A stretch of DNA of 64,000 bases from Cladorhizidae sp. MBARI D1340-BT2 (GCA_028752905.1 JAQNBH010000012.1:27165816-27229815); one strand, 5' to 3'. Shown: positions 11,036-22,620, counted from the stretch's first letter. The notes: a model not told the origin generated them from the letters alone. Program-made: numbers and translations.

Positions 11036-11860
11036 ATGTCCCACGAAGACGCTCCTGCTGTAGATCCTCCAATACCTGTTCCAGCCATGGCTGCAGTCAC
11101 CATCAAGCTGCCACCCTTCTGGCCCGCTGATCCACAGGTCTGGTTCGCTCAGGTTGAGGCTCAGTTCACCACCAAACGGATCACTACTCAGCGAACAAAG
11201 TTCGATTATATCGTCAGCTCCCTCAATCCGGAGTTCGCCATGGAAGTCAGGGATCTTCTCCTCAACCCTCCAGCCGCCACGCCCTACGACACACTCAAGA
11301 AGGAGCTCATCAAACGAACTGCCGCCTCCGAGCAACGGAAGCTCCAGCTGCTGATCAGCGGAGAAGAGCTAGGAGATAGGAAACCGACGCAACTCCTACG
11401 TCGTATGCAGCAGCTCCTCGATGGTCAACTTGGTGCCGATTCCAACAGTTTCCTCAGAGAGCTGTTCCTGCAGCGGCTACCACCGAATGTCCGCATGATC
11501 TTAGCATCAACTGACATAGACATGGACCTCCACAAACTGGCAGACATGGCCGACAAGGTCATGGAAGTAGCCATGCCATCCATTGCTACAATCGAGACCA
11601 GCCGCCCCGCCCCCCACCCGGAAATCAAAAAAATTCTAGAGGAATTGACACGCCTTGCAGGCCTCGTCACTTCTTTGACGTCCACTTACCAACCACATCG
11701 CGGTAGAGGACGAAGCACTTCAAGAGCTCGCCACCGTCGCAGTCCTACTCCCACTGACACCGCAGGACACCAGGAAAAACAGTCCCTCTGTTGGTACCAT
11801 ACGAAGTTTGGTGAGGCTGCCAAAAAGTGCCAGGATCCGTGCAGTTGGGAAAACGCCTAG
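11036..11860 (+). CDS. gag: Gag of CsRn1-like element
   Basis: An intact 274-codon frame for the structural polyprotein that forms the cytoplasmic virus-like particle. It opens MSHEDAPAVDPP, reaches LPPFWPADPQVWFAQVEAQF (about residues 25-44), and shows LKKELIKRTAASEQRKLQ and ELGDRKPTQLLRRMQ, then ELFLQRLPPNVRMILA. This is the usual capsid-region order in this group. The tail is Arg/Ser-rich and ends with a single finger, CWYHTKFGEAAKKC followed by CSW, which is an unusual Cys-His-Cys-Cys pattern rather than the CCHC knuckle. The frame closes at TAG before the protease region, which is in another frame. The ATG is the first in frame after the LTR and leader. Confidence 0.85.
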   Translation: MSHEDAPAVDPPIPVPAMAAVTIKLPPFWPADPQVWFAQVEAQFTTKRITTQRTKFDYIVSSLNPEFAMEVRDLLLNPPAATPYDTLKKELIKRTAASEQRKLQLLISGEELGDRKPTQLLRRMQQLLDGQLGADSNSFLRELFLQRLPPNVRMILASTDIDMDLHKLADMADKVMEVAMPSIATIETSRPAPHPEIKKILEELTRLAGLVTSLTSTYQPHRGRGRSTSRARHRRSPTPTDTAGHQEKQSLCWYHTKFGEAAKKCQDPCSWENA

Positions 11861-14800
11861 GCCGGATCCCTGCAGCGACGGGTGCTCACGGCCAACACAC
11901 ACACAGTCGCCTCTTCTACGTAAGCGATGCACACACAAACACACGATATTTAGTGGATAGGGTTCTGAAGTGAGTGTTATCCCTCCCACTCCTGCTGACA
12001 GGAGACTCACGCCAGACCCACTCACTCTCATAGCAGTAAATAATACATCCATACAAACATACGGGAAGCGATCTATTACCCTCAACCTCGGTCTCCGAAG
12101 AACCCTACCTTGGATTTTCATCGTTGCAGAGGTGCAGAAGCCCATCATTGGCGCTGATTTCCTCAGACACTTTGGTCTGGTGGTGGACATGCGCCGCCGA
12201 CAACTGGTAGATGCACACACACACCTTCATATACAAGGTATCCTCGCCTCTAACCCCTCCTCCAGCCCGTCCATCAGTCCCAAGGGCACTAACAATCCCT
12301 ATCTTAACCTATTGTCTGAGTTTCCTACTCTAACACAGGTCTGCGCCACAGACACACCAGTTAAGCATGATGTCACTCATCATATAGAGACTACTGGACC
12401 ACCAGTCTATGCACGCCCCAGACGCCTAGCAACGAACCGTCTACAGGCTGCCAAAGCAGAGTTTGAACACATGCTCCAACTCGGCATTGTGCGACCCTCC
12501 TCCAGTGCCTGGTCATCACCCCTCCACATGGTGCCCAAGAAGACTCCCGGGGACTGGCGGCCCTGTGGCGACTACCGGGCCCTCAATCGTGCAACAGTAC
12601 CTGACCAATACCCCATTCCTCACATCCATGATTTTTCTTCCGCACTGCAGGGTGCCACTATATTTTCCAAGCTGGACCTGGTACGTGCCTATCACCAGAT
12701 ACCAGTGACTCCCTCAGATATCCCAAAAACCGCAGTAACCACCCCATTTGGATTTGAGTTCGCCAAGATGCCATTTGGACTTCGCAACGCAGCTCAAACC
12801 TTCCAACGATTCATCGACTAAGTTCTCCGGGGCATTCCCTCGGTGTACGTCTACATTGACGACATCCTCATCGCCAGCATCACCCAAGAGCAACACCTAG
12901 ACGACCTGAGAGCGGTGTTCGAGCGCCTGGCATCGCAAGGAATGGTAATCAACCCCAACAAGTGTTCTTTTGGTGCCACTGACCTGGATTTTCTCGGACA
13001 CCACATTGACCGACACGGCATTTCACCCCTCCCCGAGAAAGTACAGGCCGTCCGCGATTTCCCTCAACCACACACACAACGACAGTTACGACAGTTCATC
13101 GGACTTGTAACTTTTTATCACCGGTTCCTCCCTCATGGTGCTGATATGATGCAACCTCTATACGCCCTACTCTCGGCCAAAAAACCCAAGTCTTATCCGC
13201 TAACCTGGACTGATTCAGCTCTCGCTGCCTTCAAAGCCACCAAGGAAGCTCTAGCCAAAGCCTCCCTACTAACCTACCCACAACCAGACGCTCCCACCTG
13301 CCTGATGACAGACGCCTCCGACACGGCGGTTGGTGCTGTCCTTCAACAACGCATCAACGATGCCTGGCATCCAATATCCTTCTTCTCCAGGAAGATGACT
13401 CCAGCTGAGACTCGGTACAGTACCTTCGACAGAGAATTGCTGGCCGTGTTTCTTGCTATCAGACACTTCCGCCACTTCCTGGAAGGTCGACCGTTCCATG
13501 TACTGACCGACCACAAACCACTCACATTCGCCCTGAACATTCGCTCAGATCGGCATTCACCACGTCAAGCCCGTCAGCTCGACTACATTTGTCAGTTCAC
13601 CTCCACAATCCATCACATACCTGGACGTGACAATGTCGTAGCCGACGCCCTCTCTCGTACCAACCTCAATGCTCTCCTATCTGGCCAACCCCCCAGGGTA
13701 GACTTTGCTGCCATGGCCAACACACAAGCGACTGTCCCTCAAATTCGCTCTCTTCAGTCCTCACCATCCTCTACACTCGTCGTGGAGGAAGTTCCACTGC
13801 CTAACTCAACCGCCCCACTATTCTGTGACACTTCCACCGGTACTCAACGACCTCTAGTACCTCTCGTATGGCGACGCACTGTTTTTGACTCCCTTCATGG
13901 ACTCTCACACCCAGGAATTCGGGCAACACAGAAACTCATCACGGCCCGGTTCGTTTGGCCGGGTATCAATACAGATGTTCGTCGTTGGACCCGTTTCTGT
14001 GTACAGTGACAACGGGCCAAGATACAGAGACATACAACTGCTCCACTCCACTCTTTTCCTACCCCGGAGGCTCGTTTCGACGTCGTACACATCGACCTCG
14101 TCGGTCCACTACCACCCTCCCGTGGATTCACTTACCTCCTCACCTGTGTAGATCGTTTTACACGCTGGCCTGAAGCAATTCCACTCACTTCGATTACTGC
14201 CGAAGCAGTAGCCCATGCTTTTCTAAGTGGTTGGATTTCACGCTTTGGTGTCCCCTCTACCATCATTACGGACCGGGGACGACAGTTCGAATCCCAACTC
14301 TGGACTCAATTAATGTCATTCATTGGTTCTAACCGTGCAAGGACCACAGCCTACCACCCTCAAAGCAACGGCATGGTGGAGCGTTTCCACCGTCAGATGA
14401 AAGCAGCCTTCAAAGCTCAACTCCAACCTGATCATTGGATGGACACCCTTCCTCTCATCCTGCTCGGCATCCGTACGGCCCTCAAGGAGGATATCTCCTC
14501 CACAGCCGCAGAGATGGTTTACGGTACTACCCTCCACCTACCTGGAGAATTTTTCACACCCTCGCCCATCACCTCTCTGCCCAACCCCTCCGATTTCGTC
14601 ACTAAACTCCGAAACCATTTTAAGACTATTCGCCCAGTGGCACCACATCTTACTCAGAGGACTACACACATCTCTGAGGGATTATCCACCGCCACACATG
14701 TGTTCATTCGTCATGATGGTGTTCGTAAAATCTTCAACCCCCCTATCATGGTCCATACAGAATAGTTATAAACGAACGGAAAAACACTTTACGATCGACG

Positions 14801-14985
14801 TCATGATACAGTCTCGATCAATAGACTCAAACCCGCCCATCCCGACATCGAACAGCCGAACCAGTCGCCAAATACATCTATTCCACAACCCATCTCTCCC
14901 ACCCAAACCAACCATCCTACTCGTACTACTCGCTCTGGCCGTCATGTCCATTTCCCCCGACATCTCTCATCCTATGTGTTGTAAG
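11861..14985 (+). pseudogene. pol: Pol of CsRn1-like element, disabled
   Basis: Protease, reverse transcriptase, RNase H and integrase in the usual gypsy order. The protease active-site region at 11953-11965 is shifted by a missing base, so the D-T/S-G triad is not readable. RT runs from about 12370, with [21 protein letters not shown] and catalytic YIDD (about 12852). RNase H has TDASDTAVGAVL, RELLAVFLAIRHF and DHKPLTF, and ends near ADALSR (about 13660). Integrase has an HHCC-type finger and DDE residues (HIDLVG, ITDRG, VERFH). In-frame stops at 12819-12821 (TAA) and 14007-14009 (TGA) interrupt an otherwise continuous frame, and the C-terminus after about 14740 is shifted further. It cannot act without help from another copy. 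Confidence 0.88.
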
Positions 14986-14990
14986 GCACT

Positions 14991-15002
14991 GGGGGGGAGT
15001 AG
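14991..15002 (+). other. Polypurine tract
   Basis: GGGGGGGAGTAG lies directly before the 3' LTR, the expected place for the plus-strand primer of reverse transcription. Confidence 0.7.
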
Positions 15003-15267
15003 TGTAGTGAACACAATGAGCCACATCATCCATCCTGTGACATCATCCTTACAATGTCATGTTATGTAAACAGTAGATCTCATCATGCCTTACTATTGCC
15101 TTTTATGGTTGTGCAGTACTTGCTTCTAGAACATTCTATTAGATATGTCGTGATGTATATATAGTGTTGTTCATGCTCACAATAATTAATTAAAGTTCTT
15201 GTTCTAATATTTCTTGATTTGAGATATAAGTTTGAATATACTTTTGATAAGTAGTACCTCTACTACA
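15003..15267 (+). repeat. 3' LTR of CsRn1-like element
   Basis: 265 bp, starting TGTAGTGAACACAATG and ending TACTACA, then target duplication ATGG. Apart from two small indels I see no difference from the 5' LTR. Confidence 0.95.
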
Positions 15268-15654
15268 ATGGGATCCTCTTCCAGTAGTCTTCTGTAGATG
15301 GCTGGTGATTAATTCCCATAAGAATGCTGAAGCTTTGAATGCTTGAATGTCATCCTCGGTAATTTCTTTCCAAGAAACATAGGCTTCAGCACCCATGACC
15401 TCTTCAGCATACTTGTTTGTCTGATCTACTGTCTCTTCCACTATGTTAGGTGTTTAAAAAAAAGTTCAAATACCTCCAGTGGTGATTCCGGAATAGGAAC
15501 GTAGGTCCTACTGAGTATGTGAATGGATAAATGGTAGGGGTCACTAGGTTTGTGGACCAAACTGGAGGCAATGTCTGTGTGGAAGAGACAGTGGATGGCA
15601 AGGCTGAGGAGGTAGCAGTGAAAGAAGGTGATGGTTGGATTGTTGTTGAGTGTA

Positions 15655-16612
15655 TAAGATTGAGTTGGGGCTGGGGTGTGTAAGTGGGTGTGGTTGATAC
15701 TGATGTTGGTTGAGGCATGGGTGTGGTCGATTCTCATGTAGGTTGAGGCTGGGTATGGAAGTGGGTGTGGCTGATACTGGTGTTGGTTGGGGCTGGTGTA
15801 TGGTCAATATTGCTGTAGGTTGAGGCTGGGTATGGAAGTGGGTGTGGTCAATGCGGATGTGGTTTGATGAGGGTGTGTGGTTGATACTGACGTGGGTTGA
15901 GGATGGGGGGTGTGGAAGTCAGTGTGGTCAATACTGATGTAGTTTTGAGGATGGGGTGTGGTCAATGTGGTTTGAGGTCTGGGTGTGGTCGATACTGATG
16001 TGGGTTGAGGATGGGGCTTGGTCAATATCGATGTGGTTTGAGGAAGAAGTGTGGTCGATACTGATGTGGGTTGAGGATGGGGTGTGCTCAATACTGGTGT
16101 GGTTTGAGGAAGGGGTGTGGTCTATATTGATGTGGTTCTAGGAAGGGGTGTGGCCAATAATGATGTGGTTTGCGGCAGTGATGTCGTCAATACCAATGTG
16201 ATTGGTGCCGGGGTGTGGTCAGTACTGATGTGGGTTGTGGTTTAAGAAGGGATGTGGTCTATACTGATGTAGTTTGAGGCTGGGGTGTGGTCGATACTGG
16301 TGTGGTTTGAGGATGGGGTGTGGTCGATACTGATGTGGTTTGAGGATGGGGTGTGGTCAATAGTGATGTGGTTTGAGGAGTGGGTGTGGTCATTACTGAT
16401 TTGGTTCGATGAATGGGTGTGGTCAATACTGATGTGGTTTGAGGCTGGAGTGTGGCCAATACTAATGCGGTTTGAGGCTGGGGTGTGGTCAATCCTACAT
16501 CACACCGCACCCTAAACCACATCAGTATCGATCACACCCCAGCCTCAAACCACATCAGTATTGACCACACCCCAGCCTCATACCACATCAGTATTGACCA
16601 CGCCACTGGGAT
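15655..16612. repeat. 33-bp minisatellite in the piggyBac linker, copy A
   Basis: Degenerate tandem units of about 33 bp (consensus parts GGTGTGGTCGATACTGATG and TGGTTTGAGG). As 33 is 3 x 11, the array is open in several frames; on the minus strand it reads repeats like TTPQPQTTSVS. It lies between the N-terminal and catalytic parts of the minus-strand piggyBac gene. At about 16497-16510 the units flip orientation (CCACATCAGTATTGACCACA follows), so the last few are inverted. Copy B shows the same flip at about 58445. Confidence 0.9.
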
Positions 16613-16978
16613 TTGGAAGTTTGTGTTGTCGATAGCAGTTTGTGTTGTCGATAGCGATGATGGTAAACGTGGCAGGTAGTAGTAGTGTTTGCTGAGTCTG
16701 ATGTGGAAGCAACCATGGAGTCTTTTACTGAGATGGGTGGGGTAAAAGCGACATTCAAATGTACTTGGGTAGATGGTTGATGAAAGGTGAGGTGTATAAT
16801 GCAGCAGGTATCGCAGAAGAATGAGCAGCTTCCTCTTCAAATATTGTTTGTTCACTTTACCTTCCTGCAGGCCTTCAAATTCTTCATCACTTTCATCAGC
16901 AAATGGCTCATCAAAGTCCCCATCTGCATCCAAAGCCTTAAAGACCCACTCCAAAGAGAAACATTGTCTTTTTTCCAT

Positions 16979-18586
16979 AAGTAAGTGCTATGTATTACAG
17001 GCACTATCATGAACTTCAGTCAGTATCTTAGGACGCCAAGAAGGTGATGGTATCTCGTCTTACCTTGGCCAGACCAGTGTTGACTCTGAAGCTCTGCTTG
17101 CTAATTTGGGCGATTTTTTGTTTCTGTGTCTCACAAAGAAGGACTGTTTTTTTCCCTTCCAAACATCACACCATGGTAGAATTCACCCAGTAGTAGTATC
17201 CTTGTGTTTTACTTCAATCTGTATGTTGTTTGTTGCAATTATTGGTTTGTGCATGGTATTTTCTTTCTCTGTTATATCATATTCATTGTGATGGTCATGT
17301 ATTGTGCTAGCATGCATATATGTATTCACACTTCTGGAATGCTATAATTCAAATCAAATATAAATTTGTGGTACACTGTAGACGTAAAGTATTATGTTTT
17401 CATTATTATGAAGACACATTCAAAACACTCATTCCTGTGATAGGGCGCTTCATTTTAGAGTCCCTTGAACCTTATTTCTACATTGTTGCCTACAGTATTT
17501 GAATCTTCACAGTATATCATGTATCTTTGTAGCCTATATAATTACAATGATTAAAATACCTGTATGATAAATTATACATGAAGGTGCGTAGCTTATTATT
17601 TTACACACATCAAAACAAGAATTACCAAGTTCAAATAAGATTCGTCTCAATGTGGTTTTGACTTACTATAATTATTGTTCTGTTGACTATCGAGGTGGAC
17701 CAAATCATTGCACGTTAACAAAATTCCACGTGGAAACAGACCATTACAGATTTGTGCACTGTGGCATGTGGCTTTTCTACCACATACTAAATAAAAGTGA
17801 AAACACCATACACCACAACCCCCCCACCCACCACCTCCGGAAAATTTTCTTCTGTATACATCCCTGCACACACACACACACAACACTCAATTACATGAGA
17901 ATGGTGCTTAGAGCAAGGTGATATCCACACCATGCTGTACATATTTGTTGACTTCTTCCTCTCTCTCACAGACACATATGTGCCTGAAGCAAGTCAAGAT
18001 CAAGAACTCAAGAAACAAGTGAGGTCAGCCTGAACAGTGAAGGAGGAGGTCTCGTTGAAGAAAAATTTAACTGCAATGTTTACATGAGGCTAACTTTTTA
18101 GTGAAAATCAATGGTAGTATTGCCTTTGTACAAATTTTTGTTTTGATCACAAACTCATTTTGGAGCTTTTTCTTTGCTCTTCAAAATGAGTTATGAAAAT
18201 GTCTGTATTGGAAGTTATTGATGATCAAAGGTCAGAGGTTGCCGAAACGTCTGGCTCTCTATCCTGACCCCTCCCTCATGTACTTCTCTCTTCCCTGAGG
18301 GTTGTGGATGTGTCTTGAGAAAGGCTGCAAGATTCTCAACTTCCTGCAGCAGCGTGACTTCCTTGGTGCAGAAGACTGGATTGGTCATCTATTCCTTACC
18401 ATTGGGGTCTTACTTTTAAACATTTCAAGCCTCAAGAGTGGCCTTCTGGATCTATCGGGAAACCATGAGAAACCTGGGAGAGTAGGTTCTCCTTAGGTGT
18501 CTCAGCCTGTGCCAGGCTCATAGTTGGACCTCATATTGCATGAGCAGTGGAGGCTGTTGGGATGGGTTGAGGATCCTTCTTTATAA
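16979..18586. other. Unassigned duplicated tail
   Basis: Matches 58920-61075 apart from a MITE in copy B. A minus-strand stretch (about 17140-17020; copy B 59680-59520) reads SPKLASRASESTLVWPR in both copies and may be an exon or transposon piece I do not recognise. A (CA)n run is at about 17868-17882. Around 18219-18251 the spacing TTGATGA...GAAACGTC recalls a hammerhead-like motif. No gene is supported. Confidence 0.45.
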
Positions 18587-19500
18587 AGCCTAAGAAATTG
18601 TCCTCAGCATAATAGCTTCCAGGAAAGTTATGAAGTTATATTGATATATTCATGACATGTAGAAATTCATTTTTAATATGGGCAAAACTTTGAATTTTGT
18701 ATATAGTTTCTATATATTTTTCTTTGACTTCTGGTAAGTAGGATAAGTTTCAAATTACACACTATAATATGTTTATGCACTATGTTCTTTGTATAATTGC
18801 ACCAAACACTTTCTAGACTCTTATATTATTGTTATCCCATCGATAATATATGAAGTCTTTGAAATCACCATCGACTGTGAGATATATTTTCAGACGATAA
18901 TCAACAGATGCAAACCCAGACATCTCACAAAATAATTATTTGTTCAAAATGTGTTATTTTGTATCTGCACATGCCCAGTAGAATGCTGAATTGTAATATA
19001 AGAGTACAAGAGAACCATAATTCCAGTTTAATGAGAAAGCAAGAAAAATGAGAAGTGGTTGATGATTATAACTGTCATTATTAACAGGCTCTTATTAGGT
19101 CCTTACTGCTGTTTTTGGAAGGCATAAAAGCTGCATATATAGGTTACCTGGAATCATTCCTAGTGCCTTTGCTCTATTATTAGTTTGTGATATAATATTG
19201 ATTACCAATATGTAAATAGAGTACTCCCATCATCTGTTTTCATGCTTCCTGAATGCCGTGGTGTTTCATGGTAAATGTCACCATAGAAACATGTGGTACT
19301 CAGTGATTATCATTAACTTTATTTCTAGAACACTGATAAACTGTGTGTTCAAGAATCTAGAACTTGAGTTACATAATATACATATGTATATTTATATATA
19401 TATATTATTATGTCCACAATATTAGTCAATCTAAAATCCGACTAGTCTGACCACTAGCTATGGCCCTGATTATATTTTGATGAGTGAACATATAATTATT
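18587..19500. other. AT-rich spacer
   Basis: No gene, transposon end or tandem array is recognised. (TA)-rich stretches occur near 19378-19405. Confidence 0.4.
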
Positions 19501-19508
19501 ATAATTTT

Positions 19509-20450
19509 GTGTCAGTATATAACTACTACACATTTGTGGAGGTAATCAAGGCAATTCTTTCGGGGAAATTTCAGTATGTACACAGGAATGAGTATTTCTC
19601 TAGAATCAAAAAATTATGGCCTCAAACTACACTTGGTCTCCCTTCTGGTGTCACAGAGTGTACTTTCCATGCTTCTGCATTTGTATCTGGCAAATGTGTG
19701 TTTCCTGACAACCATGAGCATGTGAGTGAAATATACCAGATAGACTCTTCCCAAGAACTTAACACACCAGTCAACATCACAATCCAGCATTGTGTGGCCA
19801 AAGATGACATACACCGCCTGTCCTTCGCCTGCTGCTCAGATACCAAACCTCCATTCCAGTAGCACATCATTGAAGGCGGTCACTTCACTTTCATTTATGG
19901 AGAACTTCGTGTAAAGAAGTTTTCATTCTATACAATCATGTGGGAACTTTACGAATATGGTGTCAGTTTTTTCCCTTCTCACCCTGAGAAGTCATACTTG
20001 GTTTCCATGTATAGTAGGAGTCTGTTCAGCAGTCCCTCTCGCAGTTCTGCCAGTTGGAATCTATACTTTTCTGTTGTAGATAAATTGTATCATCTTTCAA
20101 ACCAGTATAAAAAGCTTTCTTGAAGAGAACATTGCATGGTGAAGAAGTTCAATTCATTGTAGATGATGTTGTTTGATTCCAGGAAAATAAGGAGAGTTCG
20201 TTAGATATTCCAGAGGATGAAGCTGATCAACACATTGGGTGGTATTTAAAAGCTCTGGTACATCCTTCCATTAGCAAATATGATATTGATCATTATAAAT
20301 GTAAAGGTAATCCACCTATATCTGACTTCAAGCAATCCTCCATCTGACTTGAATTTTAAATTCCATCTTAAGGTTGTGGAAGCTCCAAACAACATCATGA
20401 TAGCACAGCGGCTAGAAACCATTATTTTTTAAACTGGTGTAAAATTGAAA
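19509..20450 (+). pseudogene. ZU5-domain protein gene fragment
   Basis: This is the only host-like coding trace in the window. Positions 19509-19862 encode LPSGVTECTFHASAFVSGKC, a VSEIYQIDSSQELNTPV stretch and ITIQHCV, the ZU5 pattern seen in many sponge, cnidarian and lancelet proteins with death or signalling domains. After an in-frame TAG (19860-19862) the same frame continues with GGHFTFIYGELRVKKFSF and YLVSMYSRSLF. A shifted frame follows, with GEEVQFIVDDVV, then DEADQHIGWYLKALVHP, and finally FKFHLKVVEAPNN near 20350-20400. At least two stops and two frameshifts make it a pseudogene. Partner domains are not visible. Family assignment is from memory of the pattern. Confidence 0.65.
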
Positions 20451-20479
20451 AGCAAATGAAACATGGCGAAGAAGGTCAA

Positions 20480-21540
20480 AATAACTTACTTTGGAGTTTC
20501 CTAACTTGCACATGCATCATAGTTAATGATTTATAAAGTGTTTTTATCTAATATATGTGATGTAATAACCAAAGTCAGGCCCCTCAACCGCCCAAAACCA
20601 CGGAGCATACATTACCATAAACAACTAATACATGTTGTGTATAGTTGTTGCGTGGTTTAGTGTTGCTATAAGTTCCATAATGACCTTCGATTATGTTGAG
20701 TGTGTTTAGCTTTTAGTATCGATCATTTTACCCCCCATAGGAATTGTATTATGTCAAGAGTCGATGAGCACAGCTGTTTTAGCTAGGTTGTTTGTATGGT
20801 GAACTTACTGCTATAAAGGCTGGAAACTTGTTCTGGGCCATGGAATCTACATATACAACAGCCCCAAAACTATAGCTTCCACATTCTCCATTCTCTCCTC
20901 ATTAATTTTCCACTTTCCACCCGCCATCATTGTCTTACTTTCTCTATGAAACCTAAATCTCTATTTTATTGCACACTTTCCCACTACATCCAACATCACT
21001 TGTTTCTGCCCATGATCTCTAGATAATAGCAATCAAAATATAGCAACCAACAACAACGTGTTTCTTGACCTTAAGCCCAACCATTTTCCTTCAAAATCCT
21101 TCAAAATTCCAACACATACTCACTATAGATGAGAACTGGTGGCAAAGTACTATTCTGTTTCAGCCCTGCCTCCACCTAAAACCACCTAAAATCCAAAACA
21201 CTCGGTCAACTTGGTCAAATAAGTCTTTGCACACATCGACAATTTCTTGAACACCATACCTGTTCATCTTCATCGAAAATCCTTCTCTCCACAGTATAGC
21301 ATATCCTTGCTTGCATCTAGACCTGCAAGAAATAATTGCCGTCCCTGTGATGTCATAGCGCACACTCTCAAATATATGAGAAAAGACCCTGACAACCAGA
21401 TGAGAACACAACCTCTAAAATAGTTTGTTAACAAGTCTGTGTTGATGAACACGGTTGCCAGACTTTAGTGCTGGGCTACAGAACAACTCATACTTGCACA
21501 AAGAGTGAGAATCGCTGAACCAGGGGAACTCGATTAGTTT
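20480..21540. other. No gene recognised
   Basis: A short minus-strand frame at 21160-21411 exists but lacks any motif I know. No array or inverted repeat was noticed. Confidence 0.35.
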
Positions 21541-22620
21541 TGTGAGGTTGGATTGTTGTTTAGATGTCGACACTACAAGTTAGACAATGAAATGCACCAA
21601 CCAGTGTTGCCAGGCAACAGACAACAGCAAGCCATAGCTCACACACTCCACATGAACGGTCACCTCGGGTACAACAAAGCCAGACACAGACTGTTGCCCC
21701 ACTTTTACTGGCCAGGCATCAGCCGGGATGTGCATCAAGCCTGTGAATCCTGCGCTAAATGCTAGAAGGGAAGTCGACGTCCACAGACCCTGTCTCCACT
21801 AATCTCTATGCCAATTATCACAGAATTAATTACAAGGATAACTTTTGATATAGTTGACCCTTTACCTCACACTAGAGCCGGCAATAAGATCTGTTAACAT
21901 CCATGGATTTTGCCAGATGGTGATGCCACACTACTCAGGAAAGCTGTTGCTGAAACTCTTTCTTCTGCTTTGATGGACATATTCTCTCCCCCAGGAATAC
22001 CAGCTAAACTACTGACAGATCAGGGCATTAATTTTGTGTCATTCTTGTGACAACCTTATATCAGAAACAAGGCATTCACCACATCAAAGCAAGTCCATAA
22101 CACCCTCAGACGAACAGTACGTTAAAACGGTTTCATACCACATTGAAACAAATTATTAAGAAGGTCAGTAAAGACACCACTGCTGTTCAATGTCTAACAA
22201 CCATGAGGGAGAACCTGGAACAGATGCAGCACATAGCACCAGTTACATACAGAGTGCACATGCATGACAGAAAGAAAAGGCATAGAGCTATTCATGTCAA
22301 CATGATGAAGTCCTGGCACAGTCCAGTGGCATCTGTATTTTATATCACCTTAACAGATGAAGAAACTCTGCAGGGACTTCTCTTACCAACCCTATGGAAA
22401 TCAGATTCAAAAGCTCTCATGGGACCAAACTTAAATGATGGACAGACTTCACAACTCCAATGCTTGATGGATACTTCCCCAACAGTCTTCACAAACATCT
22501 CTGGGGAAACAACGGCAGTGGAACATGCCATTGAGACCAAGCAAGCCCAGCCCAACAGGATTCCGACAAGGCAAGACCCATGACTTGTGAAGATGGCATT
22601 CACAAGGAAATCCAGACATT
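21541..22620 (+). pseudogene. Decayed Ty3/gypsy pol fragment, integrase before RT
   Basis: Integrase zinc-finger region at 21553-21765 (HTLHMNGHLGYNKARHRL, FYWPGISRDVHQACESCAKC). A catalytic-core trace follows (ITFDIVDPL; LLTDQGINFVS near 22010-22040). After damage, 22240-22320 gives YRVHMHDRKK and IHVNMMKSWH, the integrase C-terminal stretch. Then comes the linker that precedes reverse transcriptase (SPTVFTNISGETTAVEHAIE, 22470-22540). The order integrase, then RT leader, matches the better preserved element at 39984-42937. RT itself is nearly gone. Confidence 0.7.

Larger units (their letters stand above)
10677..15267 (+). mobile_element. CsRn1-like Ty3/gypsy LTR retrotransposon
   Basis: A complete provirus-like insertion of 4,591 bp: 5' LTR, primer site, gag, pol, purine tract, 3' LTR. 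It is flanked by a 4-bp target duplication ATGG (10673-10676 and 15268-15271). Copy B has the empty site, a single ATGG at 56946-56949. The LTRs start TG, end CA and differ only by two small indels, so insertion is recent and postdates the duplication. It lies inside the piggyBac transposase gene, in the opposite orientation. The gag type, the unusual Cys/His finger and a primer site resembling tRNA-Trp point to the CsRn1 lineage. Pol is disabled. Confidence 0.93.
9585..16978 (-). pseudogene. piggyBac transposase gene, copy A, split by an LTR retrotransposon
   Basis: A minus-strand piggyBac gene in separated pieces. The N-terminus (16978 downward) has LDADGDFDEPFADESDEEF, the acidic leader usual in this family. 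A Pro/Thr-rich linker is expanded as a 33-bp minisatellite (about 16612-15655). Next comes ETVDQTNKYAEEV with the W-K-E-I-T region (about 15430-15290). After the LTR element, 10559-10381 encodes AIDEAIINFQGHSSLKQYMP and KRGIKVWVRADS (catalytic Asp block). About 10227-10130 encodes ERRGFYGCGTARKDRCGC, and 9953-9585 encodes YNKYMGGVDKSNQIRGYY plus the LLDVAITNAF-like region. Gaps, frameshifts and the insertion make it dead. Copy B has lost most of the 3' third. Confidence 0.88.
1..18586 (+). repeat. Segmental duplication, copy A
   Basis: This block matches 48835-61075 base for base over long runs, in the same orientation and gene order. Position 1 aligns to 48835, so the left end is cut by the window edge. 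Homology is lost near 18586, just after the shared stretch ending in CCTTCTTTA. It contains a hAT pseudogene, a Merlin element, a piggyBac gene and unassigned sequence. Relative to copy B it carries a Tigger-like insertion (5037-5851), an LTR retrotransposon (10677-15267) and a much longer 46-bp array. It also retains about 0.7 kb of the piggyBac 3' part that copy B lost. Identity looks very high outside arrays, but I did not compute it. An unmerged haplotype in the assembly is an alternative to a true duplication. Confidence 0.92.

Noticed and set aside
15956..16515. Plus-strand ORFs with VWSILMWFE repeats
   Set aside because: Antisense reading of the 33-bp minisatellite of the piggyBac linker.
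17647..17975. Overlapping ORFs near the CA-repeat, also at 60143-60470
   Set aside because: Present on both strands, run through low-complexity sequence, and differ by indels between copies.
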